From Amphritea japonica ATCC BAA-1530 (GTDB taxonomy: Bacteria; Pseudomonadota; Gammaproteobacteria; Pseudomonadales; Balneatricaceae): a stretch of 64,000 bases of DNA. Every line of letters starts with the position of its first letter. Position 1 is the stretch's first letter. Where the stretch lies: the NCBI RefSeq assembly GCF_016592435.1, contig NZ_AP014545.1:2922693-2986692 (forward strand), read 5' to 3'. The notes beneath the pieces were generated by a model. That model was not told where the DNA came from and searched no databases. It worked only from the letters and a program-made list of their open reading frames with translations. Below are positions 55,126 to 63,973 of this stretch, piece after piece. Position numbers and translations under genes: made by a program.

Positions 55126-56478
55126 ATGGACACTTGGTCACCCGACAGCTGGAAAAGCAAACCTATTCTGCAACAACCTGAATATCAGGACTCAGCTGCA
55201 GTTCAACAGGTAGAGAACGAACTATCCCAACTCCCCCCACTGGTTTTTGCGGGTGAAGTGCGTTCGCTGCACAAGCAATTAGCCGATGTAGCAGCCGGAG
55301 ATGCCTTCCTGCTTCAGGGTGGAGACTGTGCTGAAAGCTTTGCTGAGTTCAGTGCGACTAATATTCGGGATACTTTCCAGGTCATGCTACAGATGGCCGT
55401 CGTAATGACGTTTGCCGGAAGCTGCCCGGTCGTAAAAGTTGCCCGTATCGCTGGCCAGTACGCCAAACCACGCTCTGCCGGCACAGAAACCGTTAATGGA
55501 ATAGAGCTACCAAGTTATCGCGGTGATATCATCAACGATATCGCTTTTGACGCATCTGCCCGTCAGCCTGATCCATACCGCCTGATTAAGGCTTACAACC
55601 AATCCACATCAACACTAAACCTGATGCGCGCGTTTGCACAGGGTGGTTTTGCTGATCTACACAAAGTCCATCAATGGAACCAGGGCTTTATTAAGAAAAG
55701 CCCTCAGGGTGAAAAGTATCAGCACCTGGCCGATCAGATCGATGACACTCTGGCGTTTATGGAAGCCTGCGGCATCCGCAGCAGCAATGTACCCCAGCTG
55801 AAAGAAACCTCGGTTTATACCTCTCACGAAGCGCTTCTCCTGAACTATGAGCAAGCACTTACCCGCCAGGATAGCCTGACAAGTCGCTGGTACGATTGCT
55901 CTGCGCATATGCTCTGGATCGGTGACCGCACTCGTCAGTTAGATGGTGCGCATATCGAATTCCTGCGCGGTGTTGAAAACCCAATTGGAGTTAAAGTGGG
56001 TCCGAGCATGAAGCCGGATGAACTGATTCAACTCATCGATACCCTGAATCCTACAAACATGCCTGGTCGGCTAACGCTGATCAGCCGGATGGGGGCAGAC
56101 TCTATCACTGAGATGCTACCTCCCCTTGCCCGCCGGGTAAAAGAGGAAGGCCGTAACGTAGTTTGGAGTTCTGACCCGATGCATGGCAATACGATCAAAG
56201 CCAGCAGCGGTTATAAAACCCGAAGCGTCGACAGCATACTGAAAGAGATGAAAGGATTCTTTGAAGTTCATCGCGCGGAAGGTACATACGCAGGCGGCGT
56301 ACATTTCGAAATGACTGGCCAGAACGTTACCGAATGCGTGGGCGGTGCATACCAGATCACTGAAGAGGGATTAGGGGATCGCTACCACACCCACTGCGAC
56401 CCTCGTCTAAATGGCGATCAAGCTCTGGAACTGGCATTTCTGATTGCGGATACTCTAAAGCAGGCCCGTAAACCGTAA
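55126..56478 (+). CDS. Class II 3-deoxy-7-phosphoheptulonate (DAHP) synthase
   Basis: 450 residues, the plant/actinobacterial-like type II DAHP synthase. [15 protein letters not shown] opening, [11 protein letters not shown] with the metal-binding Cys (about residues 62-72), [14 protein letters not shown] (about 103-116), [11 protein letters not shown] (about 265-275), SDPMHGNT with the metal His (about 347-354) and [12 protein letters not shown] (about 385-396). It condenses PEP with erythrose-4-phosphate at the start of the shikimate pathway. In pseudomonads such enzymes can serve secondary metabolism, but here it is followed only by yqcC. Confidence 0.95.
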   Translation: MDTWSPDSWKSKPILQQPEYQDSAAVQQVENELSQLPPLVFAGEVRSLHKQLADVAAGDAFLLQGGDCAESFAEFSATNIRDTFQVMLQMAVVMTFAGSCPVVKVARIAGQYAKPRSAGTETVNGIELPSYRGDIINDIAFDASARQPDPYRLIKAYNQSTSTLNLMRAFAQGGFADLHKVHQWNQGFIKKSPQGEKYQHLADQIDDTLAFMEACGIRSSNVPQLKETSVYTSHEALLLNYEQALTRQDSLTSRWYDCSAHMLWIGDRTRQLDGAHIEFLRGVENPIGVKVGPSMKPDELIQLIDTLNPTNMPGRLTLISRMGADSITEMLPPLARRVKEEGRNVVWSSDPMHGNTIKASSGYKTRSVDSILKEMKGFFEVHRAEGTYAGGVHFEMTGQNVTECVGGAYQITEEGLGDRYHTHCDPRLNGDQALELAFLIADTLKQARKP

Positions 56479-56804
56479 TGAACCAGCATGCAGAGCTGAA
56501 TCAGCTATTAGTAAAGCTGGAAGCCGAGATGCGGGCCTGGTCACTCTGGTCCGCAACGCCACCTTCGGCTTCAGCTCTGCAAAGTACTCAGCCTTTTTGT
56601 ATCGATACTCTGAGCTTCTGGGAATGGGTACAATGGTTGATGCTGCCACGTTTCAAGCAGATGATTGAGTTAAAGCAGAGATTACCACAGGGGAGTAACA
56701 TCACCCCAATGGCAGAAGAAGTCATTCTGAATGCCAAGATTAAAAGTGACAAACTGATCGACTACTTTTCAGCACTCGACCAGCTTCTCAGCAAGTCACA
56801 CTAA
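56478..56804 (+). CDS. yqcC: YqcC-family protein
   Basis: 108 residues, helical and cytosolic. WSATPPSASALQSTQPFCIDTLSFWEWVQWLMLPRF (about residues 24-59) is the family signature, followed by GSNITPMAEEV. E. coli YqcC is uncharacterized and often sits near truC or queuosine and pseudouridine genes. Here its ATG shares one base with the stop of the DAHP synthase gene, so the two are translated together. Confidence 0.85.
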   Translation: MNQHAELNQLLVKLEAEMRAWSLWSATPPSASALQSTQPFCIDTLSFWEWVQWLMLPRFKQMIELKQRLPQGSNITPMAEEVILNAKIKSDKLIDYFSALDQLLSKSH

Positions 56805-56825
56805 GATCGCCATACAGCAACAACC

Positions 56826-57227
56826 TTACTCGGTAAGCAAGCCGTCCAGAACGATCTGGTTATAACCAACGACACCCAGCACCTCACCCTTATCAAACAC
56901 CGGCACTGTTGCCAAACCGAAGTTATCAAACAGACGCGCACAGTAACGCACATCCATTTCAGGATCGACACCGATAACCGGCTTGGTCATGATCTCGTAG
57001 ACGTTCATACGCTCAGGCGCCTTATCTTGTGCCAGTACTTTTTTAGCAATATCCGACAGCAACAAGATTCCGTACTCGTCATTATCATGGCGTTTATTAA
57101 CCAGTAACGCCGACACTTTCTGTTCTTTATAGATACGGATTGCGTCTTTAATGGTGATCAAGCCATCCACCATTGCGTAATCCTGCGCCATCACATCTTT
57201 GACCCGAATCACTTTACGGTCACTCAT
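56826..57227 (-). CDS. CBS-pair protein of the DUF1538/PII operon
   Basis: 133 residues with two CBS motifs and little else: first about 10-65 (VKDVMAQDYAMVDGLITIKDAI, VSALLVNKRHDNDEYGILLLSDI), second about 75-130 (VYEIMTKPVIGVDPEMDVRYCARLF, LATVPVFDKGEVLGVVGYNQIV). CBS pairs bind adenosine nucleotides and gate transporters or enzymes. It overlaps the PII-like gene by 4 nt and is the last gene of the operon, so it is probably a second nucleotide sensor for the membrane proteins. The ligand is unknown. Confidence 0.88.
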   Translation of the reverse strand: MSDRKVIRVKDVMAQDYAMVDGLITIKDAIRIYKEQKVSALLVNKRHDNDEYGILLLSDIAKKVLAQDKAPERMNVYEIMTKPVIGVDPEMDVRYCARLFDNFGLATVPVFDKGEVLGVVGYNQIVLDGLLTE

Positions 57228-57574
57228 AACTCTTCCTCGACTAAGTTTGTCAGGGTTTCTATCTGATGGGCAACCCCGACAGCATCTTCGACATCAAGCT
57301 GAATAGCGATACCCTGTCCTGGCTTCTCATCAAAATCAGCCACAATAGAAATTGTTTCCAGGATTTTTCGGCTCAAGTGCTCTTCAACAATGAATAACAA
57401 TACATCCCGCTGACTTTCCAACGATAAACCAAAGAACGTTTTGTTCTTAGTAACCCCTTCACCCCGGGCATTGTTGATGACGGTAGCGCCAGTAGCACCC
57501 GCTTCCCGAGCTGCCTTCATCACCTTATCGGTTTTGGAATCTTCAACAAACACTACTAATAGCTTGAAGTGCAT
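57224..57574 (-). CDS. PII-like signalling protein
   Basis: 116 residues with the ferredoxin-like PII fold. GATGATVINNARGEG stands where PII has its Walker-like segment before the T-loop. The T-loop region (VTKNKTFFGLSLESQ) lacks the uridylylated Tyr51 context. The B-loop-like stretch is GQGIAIQLDVEDAVGV (about residues 88-103), and the C-terminal RTGE motif of GlnB is absent. It is thus a divergent PII relative, likely binding an adenine nucleotide and docking on the DUF1538 proteins encoded upstream. Not GlnB or GlnK. Confidence 0.82.
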   Translation of the reverse strand: MHFKLLVVFVEDSKTDKVMKAAREAGATGATVINNARGEGVTKNKTFFGLSLESQRDVLLFIVEEHLSRKILETISIVADFDEKPGQGIAIQLDVEDAVGVAHQIETLTNLVEEEL

Positions 57575-57583
57575 ATTCCTGTC

Positions 57584-58390
57584 CTATTCCTCATTAACCA
57601 TCTCTTCATGTTGCTGCTTGCGTTTAGCACGAGCAGCAACCATTTCAGTAATCTGTGCGTAACCCATTACCGTAATCATCGGGAAAAGGCTGGCGAAAGC
57701 GATCAAACCAAAGCCGTCGATCAATGCACTACGCCCGGGTACCGTACTCGCTAACCCCAGACCTAATGCTGCTACCAACGGGACCGTTACCGTCGAGGTG
57801 GTTACACCACCCGAGTCATAAGCCAGGGGCACGATAAGTTTGGGAGCAAAAAAGGTCTGTATCACCACAAAAATATAGCCGGTGATAATAAACCAGTGAA
57901 TAGGATAACCGGTGACGATCCGAAATGTCCCCAGACTAATACCCACAGCAACACCCAGCGCTACCGCAAGACGCAACCCCCAAACACCGATAGCACCGCC
58001 AGATACTTCATTGGCCTTTATCGCTACAGCGATCAAAGAGGGTTCTGCAATAGTGGTGCTGGCACCAATAGCAAACGCAAAAATATAAACCCAATAATAG
58101 TCAGACCAGTGCAAGACCTCTCCAACCGCCGACATACTGCCTCGGATAAATTCTGGGTCCGTTAGCTGTTGTGCCATCAAGCGGCCTACCGGGAACAATG
58201 CTTTTTCCAGCCCCAGTAAAAATAACGCGAGCCCAACAATGACATAAGCGAAACCAAACAACACTTTTTTAAGATGCGGAATCGGCCGCCGAATCACCAA
58301 GAGCTGAAAACCAAAGATAATAACGACTATTGGGATTACATCTTTGATCGTGGACAACAAAATAGTGAACAACTGTGACAATGTTTCCAT
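57584..58390 (-). CDS. DUF1538 membrane protein (second copy)
   Basis: 268 residues with about seven hydrophobic segments. Motifs shared with the neighbouring copy: KDVIPIVVIIFGFQLL at residues 17-32, LGLEKALFPVG, ASTTIAEPSLIAVA (about 107-120), [21 protein letters not shown] (about 191-211) and [23 protein letters not shown]. The C-terminus ends in a charged cytoplasmic tail (KRKQQHEEMVNEE). The repeated GxTT-AEP and SGGVTTST motifs suggest substrate-binding loops of a transporter, which is inference; the family has no proven function. It abuts the first copy (shared base) and the PII-like gene (9 nt). Confidence 0.85.
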   Translation of the reverse strand: METLSQLFTILLSTIKDVIPIVVIIFGFQLLVIRRPIPHLKKVLFGFAYVIVGLALFLLGLEKALFPVGRLMAQQLTDPEFIRGSMSAVGEVLHWSDYYWVYIFAFAIGASTTIAEPSLIAVAIKANEVSGGAIGVWGLRLAVALGVAVGISLGTFRIVTGYPIHWFIITGYIFVVIQTFFAPKLIVPLAYDSGGVTTSTVTVPLVAALGLGLASTVPGRSALIDGFGLIAFASLFPMITVMGYAQITEMVAARAKRKQQHEEMVNEE

Positions 58391-59124
58391 CAGATCACCA
58401 TCCCATAGGCCATTACAAAGATCATCGGCGTCAAAGAGGCAAAAGCGATCAAACCGAAGCCATCGATCATCGGGTTACGTCCCTCAATGGAAGACGCCAG
58501 CCCAACCCCCAAAGCCGTAACCAACGGCACAGTAATCGTTGAGGTAGTCACTCCTCCGGAGTCGTAAGCAATACCGATAATTTCTTGCGGGGCAAAGCCA
58601 GTCATAACAACGACCAGAACATATCCGATAGCGATCATATAATGGATCGGCCAGCCTTTAAGGATTCGAATCACACCGATCACAATAGCCAGACCGACCG
58701 AAACCGCGACGGTGTATCGCAGGCCTGAGGCATAACTTTTCATCGCCTCCTCCGTTGCATCAATCATTCCACCTTCAGCGGCAACACTCGCGGCCTCAGC
58801 CGCCACGGCAATCAACGCCGGTTCAGCCACCGTCGTACCAAAACCCAAAGAGAAGGAGAAGATGAGTAGCCAGAACAAACTACCCTTACGAGCAAATGAA
58901 TGAGCCAGCACTTCGCCGATAGGGAAGAGCCCCATCTCGAGACCATAAATAAAGAAGGTAAGACCCGCCACCACGCAGAGTAAACCGGTTAATAACCCAA
59001 ACAGATCGGGAACCGACTGCTGCAGTACCACCACTTGAAAGAAACCAATCACAACCACTATTGGCAAAAGGTCTCTCAAACTCCCTGCCATTGAACGCCC
59101 CAGGGCGACAAAAACGTTACTCAA
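58390..59124 (-). CDS. DUF1538 membrane protein (first copy)
   Basis: 244 residues from the TTG at 59124, where GGGAG lies five bases upstream. This gives 17-18 residues before the first helix, the same as in the second copy. The frame is open to 59202 (ATG at 59196) but has no ribosome site there. Motifs: [87 protein letters not shown]. It is paralogous to the gene that follows, and the pair probably forms a heterodimeric membrane unit controlled by the PII-like and CBS proteins. Confidence 0.82.
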   Translation of the reverse strand: MSNVFVALGRSMAGSLRDLLPIVVVIGFFQVVVLQQSVPDLFGLLTGLLCVVAGLTFFIYGLEMGLFPIGEVLAHSFARKGSLFWLLIFSFSLGFGTTVAEPALIAVAAEAASVAAEGGMIDATEEAMKSYASGLRYTVAVSVGLAIVIGVIRILKGWPIHYMIAIGYVLVVVMTGFAPQEIIGIAYDSGGVTTSTITVPLVTALGVGLASSIEGRNPMIDGFGLIAFASLTPMIFVMAYGMVI

Positions 59125-59463
59125 AAGAGCTCCCTTTAACCGATAAATCGTTTCCACTGTCACTACATAACGCTCTTTTACAGCGTATATGCGCATGAAC
59201 AAGAAACAGCAGAATATTAATTTTTACTGATAGGATAATGATATAAAAAACAGCCCAAAATCTACAGCAATTTCAGTACCAATTTGGGTGCAAAAAGCTA
59301 TTTCTACACCGAAGCCCCTCTGCAAGTCCAATGGACTGACATCACAAACCTGCTGCCTCAGTTTGCAAATGACATTTCGCATCATGAATAGCGAAAGCAG
59401 GCACTGTATCTGCAGTGCCTGCACTGTTAAAATAGCCGCAGTTTTTTTCTATCAGGCACCCCC
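59125..59463. other. Divergent intergenic region (339 nt) between DUF1538 and DUF3549 genes
   Basis: Apart from a perfect 10-bp inverted repeat at 59397-59422 I see no feature. It should contain the DUF1538 operon promoter, which I could not place with confidence. Confidence 0.4.
59397..59422. repeat. Perfect 10-bp inverted repeat upstream of the DUF3549 gene
   Basis: GCAGGCACTG (59397-59406) and CAGTGCCTGC (59413-59422) with spacer TATCTG. No T run follows, so it is a poor terminator. It may be an operator or a leader hairpin. Confidence 0.5.
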
Positions 59464-60546
59464 ATGGCACACTTTGAAACACTGACCGATTTTATTCGAC
59501 AAACTGATGCACAATTCCGCATCTTTGATATGGGCCGCTGCATCAGCAAGCTATCGCCTGACAGTTTTCGTCAGATGGAGATGGGCCATGTTCCCTATCC
59601 AAAGCCCTTTCTTCATCAGGCCTGGGTGGCTGTGCTTATGTGGAATCCTAAACGGGCAGAAGAGAACGTCGTATGGTTTCTTAAACTGCCGCTGGATGAA
59701 CAGGGCTTTCTGGTACAGGCCGCACGGGACGATTTCCTTAACCGCTTACTACAAAACCTGAGCAATAGCATGGGTAAAGCTCCGTTAGACCAGCCCGCTG
59801 ACGCAACTGAATACCGTGATGCACTGAAGGACAACCCCTTCTCTTTCACCCCTGATCAGGAAAAAATGGCCGCGTTTCACGCGACAGCAACACTGACTAC
59901 ACGACAACCGGCTTCGAGCTTCTACGACACCGCCCGGTCATATTTTCATGGTAAATCTGATCTAAGCGATTGGAATACACTGGGATACCAGGGAATTGCT
60001 GATTATGTCATTCGCTGCCAGGGTGAATCAGGGAAAGTGAGCAATGAAGAAAAGCTAGCTTCAATATTCAATCAGCTACCGGACACACCCCTTGAAGCGG
60101 CTGCCACTTTTATTGAGCATATCCAGCCCGCCACAGCACTCACACAATCAATACTGCTTAAGTTAAATACCGTCGTGTCTGAGGAACAAGTTTCAGCGAA
60201 TCAAATCGGCGCATTACTCAGAGCGGTCTCCCAATGCCCTGAGACTGATGAGAAAATCGCAGCCCTGACCGCCGTACTTAACAGTGGTTATGGCACCGAA
60301 GCGGAAGTAATTGCTGCTCTAGCCAGCCGCTGCTGGGCAAGTTTGCAATATCCTGAGCTGCTTAAGCTGTTCTTAGAAAAGCTGGCCATCAATCAAACAG
60401 GTCAGGAATGCTTTAACCGGGTCATGGCAGACCTGATGTTTATCCCGACGCTAAGAGCGCTGACATTGCAGCAGTTCAGGTCTCCTGAACGTAGCGAAGA
60501 ACTCAGCCAAGCGATTGGAGGGATGTTTGGGGATGGGTTTCTATAA
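59464..60546 (+). CDS. DUF3549 family protein
   Basis: 360 residues, cytosolic, largely helical. It opens MAHFETLTDFIRQTDAQFRIFDMGRCISKL, with the YPKPFLHQAWVAVLMW and NVVWFLKLPLDEQGFL segments (about residues 43-85) that mark this gammaproteobacterial family. The C-terminal half is a HEAT-like helical array ending SEELSQAIGGMFGDGFL. Function unknown. It is monocistronic and followed by a strong terminator shared with the convergent replication genes. Confidence 0.85.
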   Translation: MAHFETLTDFIRQTDAQFRIFDMGRCISKLSPDSFRQMEMGHVPYPKPFLHQAWVAVLMWNPKRAEENVVWFLKLPLDEQGFLVQAARDDFLNRLLQNLSNSMGKAPLDQPADATEYRDALKDNPFSFTPDQEKMAAFHATATLTTRQPASSFYDTARSYFHGKSDLSDWNTLGYQGIADYVIRCQGESGKVSNEEKLASIFNQLPDTPLEAAATFIEHIQPATALTQSILLKLNTVVSEEQVSANQIGALLRAVSQCPETDEKIAALTAVLNSGYGTEAEVIAALASRCWASLQYPELLKLFLEKLAINQTGQECFNRVMADLMFIPTLRALTLQQFRSPERSEELSQAIGGMFGDGFL

Positions 60547-60563
60547 CCAGTACTACTCTTCAA

Positions 60564-60601
60564 GGCATAAAAAAGCCCCGAATCCGGGGCTTTTTTATGC
60601 C
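60564..60601. terminator. Strong bidirectional terminator
   Basis: GGCATAAAAAAGCCCCG/CGGGGCTTTTTTATGCC around AATC, with A6 and T6 on the arms. It lies between the convergent DUF3549 and lambda P-like genes and overlaps the last codons of the latter. Confidence 0.9.
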
Positions 60602-61398
60602 TGATAATCATCCGGCAGTTTAATACTCAAGCCCCAGCTTTCAGCCCGTTGCTGGCTGGCCTGACGAAATCGCTCGCGAACCTCCGTTCCGGCAGGTTTG
60701 GTCAGATAAAACAGTAGTGTACTGGCCTTTTCAGAACTCAGGTTCTGCTCATCTCCCCAGCGCTGAATAAATTCCACCAGCGTATTATCACTCTTATCTT
60801 CTAACGCTACGGGGACTTCTACTGAGAGATCTTCTCCAGCCCGCACCCGGCGACAGATAACCTGATAGTTATAACGAAAATCCGGAAAAATCCTATCTTC
60901 ACTTTCACTGCGCAGACGAAACCAGCCGGTGGCTTTGCCAGCATGATAAAGCGCCTGATGAGTCCAGTCATGTGCTGTCGGATGATCGGCATAGCGACAT
61001 ACTTCCTCATAAGCAATTCTCGCAGGAGGAAGTCCAAAATCTCCACTTTGCTCATTAAGGATGGTCAGAAATTCAGAGATGGTTGGCATCCACGCCAGGG
61101 TTTCTTTGCAACGGTTAATCGCTGACACCATTTCCGCTTCACCATAACCCTGAATACTCAGCGCCCATTCTCGTTTAGCGATACGGATCTCATCCTGAGT
61201 TTCAAAACAACTCTTAAATTTATGCCCGTATATCGCCATAAAGCGGGCAAAAATCATATTCACCAGTGTTTTAGTTTCGGTTGTAATTGCCGCAGCTTCG
61301 GCTGTGGCATCAGGATTACCAGTCGGTGTCCTTGATGTCCATGATGGCTGCGGTAACCCGCTGGCGCTTTTCCCTATTATCTGGGCGGGCGTTTTCAT
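60595..61398 (-). CDS. Lambda P-like replicative helicase loader (replication protein P family)
   Basis: 267 residues. After a low-complexity N-terminus (MKTPAQIIGKSASGLPQP...), residues 45-190 resemble the phage lambda replication protein P family: KTLVNMIFARFMAIYGHKFKS, AKREWALSIQGYGEAEMVSAINRC, AWMPTISEFLTIL, ARIAYEEVCRYA. Lambda P loads DnaB helicase onto DNA. The ATG at 61398 has AAAGGTG about six bases upstream and lies 83 nt inside the DnaT-like gene, so the two are coupled. There are no phage genes around it, so this is probably a chromosomal helicase loader standing in for DnaC; that is inference. Confidence 0.75.
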   Translation of the reverse strand: MKTPAQIIGKSASGLPQPSWTSRTPTGNPDATAEAAAITTETKTLVNMIFARFMAIYGHKFKSCFETQDEIRIAKREWALSIQGYGEAEMVSAINRCKETLAWMPTISEFLTILNEQSGDFGLPPARIAYEEVCRYADHPTAHDWTHQALYHAGKATGWFRLRSESEDRIFPDFRYNYQVICRRVRAGEDLSVEVPVALEDKSDNTLVEFIQRWGDEQNLSSEKASTLLFYLTKPAGTEVRERFRQASQQRAESWGLSIKLPDDYQA

Positions 61399-62239
61399 GG
61401 TTTACACCTTTATTAGTACCTTGGTCCGCCCGCTTTTTGCGCGCGTCACGTGTCTGTTTATTAACCCATTCCCGCTTGACCCAAGCAAGGAATTTCTGAT
61501 CCCAGTTCGACTCTTTACGGTCTTTATCCAGCCAGTAAAGCACGAATTCATCCAGTAAATTATCGGCAAAATCAGCAGGAATACTATGCCGGGGCAACAT
61601 ATCCAACAACGTTTGAGACGGCCGCCAACCCAGAAACATCGTATGCAGTTTCTGATTTTTCTGCTCAATTTCATTCAAGCGGGTTGCGAAATCATTTTCT
61701 GAGGTTGTTTCGCAACTAGGCGTTATCTGACGGCTTTTTGACCAGCCAATACTGCCGCCAAACGTTGGTGCCGGGCCTAACTTTCTGGGTTGAGCCTGAT
61801 GTACCCGGCGACTAATCTCGCTCCGCTCCGGAGGCTGTTCCACAACGGGCAGCTCCTGAACAACAACAGGTTCAATATGCTCAGGCACATGAGTTCCATC
61901 CTGAGTATAACCTTGCGAAGCCCCCTTATACTCAGCCGCTGTCTGCTCGCTGATCAGGGTGATTTTTATTGCACCGCCATGCCCAAAAGATGCCTGTATA
62001 TAACTTTGTGAAACAAGACTATTGGTCACAATTGCCAGCTGATCTTCATCCCAGAAGTTTGCCAGCGACACCCACTCTTCCCGGCTAAGCACAGCGGCCA
62101 GATGACCTGACGGATCTGGCAGGCCGTGCAGTTGGATATACTCCTGATACAAGGCCAGAAGAATCGCTTCATCGGAGCCTGCCGTACGTGCCAGCGAAGG
62201 ATAAAACAGTACGGGTTTTTCCGGAAAGCGGAAGCTCAT
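61316..62239 (-). CDS. DnaT-domain primosomal protein
   Basis: 307 residues. The C-terminal third carries the DnaT DNA-binding domain: WRPSQTLLDMLPRHSIPADFADNLLDEFVLYWLDK and WDQKFLAWVKREWVNKQ (about residues 210-275). The N-terminal 100 residues form a separate domain (SREEWVSLANFWDEDQLAIVTNSLV), and a Pro/Glu-rich linker lies between. The ATG at 62239 (MSFRFPEKP) has GGAA six bases upstream. DnaT bridges PriB and DnaC during replication restart in E. coli. Coupled here to a lambda P-like gene, it likely forms a helicase-loading pair. Confidence 0.82.
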   Translation of the reverse strand: MSFRFPEKPVLFYPSLARTAGSDEAILLALYQEYIQLHGLPDPSGHLAAVLSREEWVSLANFWDEDQLAIVTNSLVSQSYIQASFGHGGAIKITLISEQTAAEYKGASQGYTQDGTHVPEHIEPVVVQELPVVEQPPERSEISRRVHQAQPRKLGPAPTFGGSIGWSKSRQITPSCETTSENDFATRLNEIEQKNQKLHTMFLGWRPSQTLLDMLPRHSIPADFADNLLDEFVLYWLDKDRKESNWDQKFLAWVKREWVNKQTRDARKKRADQGTNKGVNHENARPDNREKRQRVTAAIMDIKDTDW

Positions 62240-62370
62240 AGTGATTCCATAATATAAAACGTAAAGGCTAAAGAGAACAAAGCCACCCAGTGGAACCATC
62301 AAAACATCTCAAAAGATGCGGCGATGGATCTACGAGGTGGCCCTCATCTCACATTTATTAAGCTAGCTAA

Positions 62371-62778
62371 TCAGCCGTCTTGTGCGAACTGCTCTACCGC
62401 ACGCAATACATCCCGGCGACTGATCTGGCCGATTAGTTTACCATTTTTTACTACCGGTAAGCGACGTCTGCCATTGTTTATAAACTCCTCTGCCACAGAA
62501 ATAATATCGGCATCATAAGCAATAGTGTAAACCTCAGGAGACATATAATCGCCAACCCGACCACCCATCTCTTCCTCATGATAAGTCAGTGTCAGAATTG
62601 CTTTAAGACAGTCCGCCTCAGATAACAACCCCACCAATTCACCTTCCTGACTAATCACCGGCGCACCGGTAATACGGTATTGCAGCAATAAGTTAATCGC
62701 TTCAAACAGATCGGTTTCAGGGGTAAAGGTTATCAGCTTTTCAGCCATATAATCGCTGGCTTTTACAGATCGCAGCAT
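62371..62778 (-). CDS. CBS-pair protein (stand-alone)
   Basis: 135 residues made of two CBS motifs: about 7-60 (ASDYMAEKLITFTPETDLFEAI, GAPVISQEGELVGLLSEADCL) and about 75-130 (VGDYMSPEVYTIAYDADIISVAEEF, RRRLPVVKNGKLIGQISRRDVLRAV). It should bind an adenine nucleotide, but the partner is not apparent. GGAGG lies about six bases before the ATG. It is distinct in sequence from the CBS protein of the DUF1538 operon and lies between the DnaT-like and purU genes. Confidence 0.9.
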   Translation of the reverse strand: MLRSVKASDYMAEKLITFTPETDLFEAINLLLQYRITGAPVISQEGELVGLLSEADCLKAILTLTYHEEEMGGRVGDYMSPEVYTIAYDADIISVAEEFINNGRRRLPVVKNGKLIGQISRRDVLRAVEQFAQDG

Positions 62779-62903
62779 TGAGTATCCTCCAACCGGATAT
62801 CAGGGTGATTGCAGGCCTGTCGGCCCTGTTTTGTATTATCTTAGCCCAGGAGAGCGATACAAAACACTGTCCAGGATCTATCAATTAGGCGTACAAAGGG
62901 ATA

Positions 62904-63758
62904 TTAGTTAAATACCACCGTTTTATTTCCATGTACCAATACCCGATCTTCCAGATGCCAGCGTAATCCACGGGACAAAACTGTTTTTTCCACATCCTTA
63001 CCCAGACGAACCATCTCTTCAGGCTGGTCTCTGTGGCTAACACGCACTACATCCTGATCAATGATCGGTCCGGCATCCAGCTCTTCAGTCACATAATGGC
63101 AGGTGGCTCCGATCAGCTTAACCCCTCGCTCATGCGCCTGATGGTATGGCTTTGCACCCGCAAACGAGGGCAAAAAACTATGGTGAATATTGATAATCTT
63201 ATGACGATAAAGATCACACACGCTACTCGGCAAAATCTGCATATAACGCGCCAGCACCACTGTATCGGCCTGATGTTCAACAATCAGCTGATGCACTTTA
63301 TCAAAGTGTGGTTGTTTATCTTCTTTATCCACCGGCACATGGTGATAGGGAATACCATGCCATTCGACCATGCTGCGCAGATCATCATGATTAGAGATCA
63401 CACAAGGGATCTCACAATCCAGCTCACCTTCGTGATAACGATAGAGTAAATCAGCCAGACAATGGGAGTCTTTGCTCGCCATCAGTATGACTTTTTTAGG
63501 TTGAGATGAATCAGACAGTTCCCACTGCATATTAAATGACTGGGCGATCGGCGTGAATTGCTCGATCAGCTGCTCACGGCTAAAATTTACCGATGCAGAA
63601 ACAATCTCAACCCGCATAAAGAACCAACCGTTGGAGCTATCGGAGTGCTGATTGGCATCAGCAATAGAGCCACCGTGACTGGAGATAAAATTACTTACCA
63701 TTGCGACGATACCCAAGCGATCCGGGCAAGCCAGTACCAGTCTGAATCTGCGTTCCAT
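62904..63758 (-). CDS. purU: Formyltetrahydrofolate deformylase PurU
   Basis: 284 residues. N-terminal ACT domain (about 5-85; LVLACPDRLGIVAMVSNFI) and C-terminal formyltransferase-type domain (about 90-280) with MASKDSHCLADLLYR, VLARYMQILP, the catalytic INIHHSFLPSFAGAKPYHQAHERG (about 195-218) and DAGPIIDQDV (about 233-242). It hydrolyses 10-formyl-THF to formate and THF, balancing the one-carbon pool. AAGGA precedes the ATG. The ACT domain is where glycine and methionine act in E. coli PurU. Confidence 0.96.
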   Translation of the reverse strand: MERRFRLVLACPDRLGIVAMVSNFISSHGGSIADANQHSDSSNGWFFMRVEIVSASVNFSREQLIEQFTPIAQSFNMQWELSDSSQPKKVILMASKDSHCLADLLYRYHEGELDCEIPCVISNHDDLRSMVEWHGIPYHHVPVDKEDKQPHFDKVHQLIVEHQADTVVLARYMQILPSSVCDLYRHKIINIHHSFLPSFAGAKPYHQAHERGVKLIGATCHYVTEELDAGPIIDQDVVRVSHRDQPEEMVRLGKDVEKTVLSRGLRWHLEDRVLVHGNKTVVFN

Positions 63759-63828
63759 GATGTCCTTCTTTATCTGTCTGTAAACTGAGAGGCAACATTC
63801 TATCAGCTCTCAGGGTTCACGCCACCTG

Positions 63829-63852
63829 CTTATTCTGAAGACCCAGAATAAG
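63829..63852. repeat. Perfect 9-bp inverted repeat in the purU divergent region
   Basis: CTTATTCTG (63829-63837) and CAGAATAAG (63844-63852) with a 6-nt spacer, between purU and the partial gene at the window end. Operator or hairpin; no regulator assigned. Confidence 0.4.
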
Positions 63853-63973
63853 TACCCAGATCATGTACAGGCCCCAACAATCTCTGCTATAACCAATGGT
63901 AGCGCTAACATATAAGAACAACTCTCATTAGCGATGGCAGCCAGGCAACCGCCTGAAGAGGGAGCACAGCTGA

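Noticed and set aside
63853-63973. Possible riboswitch (for example glycine) upstream of the partial gene next to purU
   Set aside because: The G-rich AGGGAG stretch and small stems do not match glycine, SAM or SAH aptamer cores by eye.
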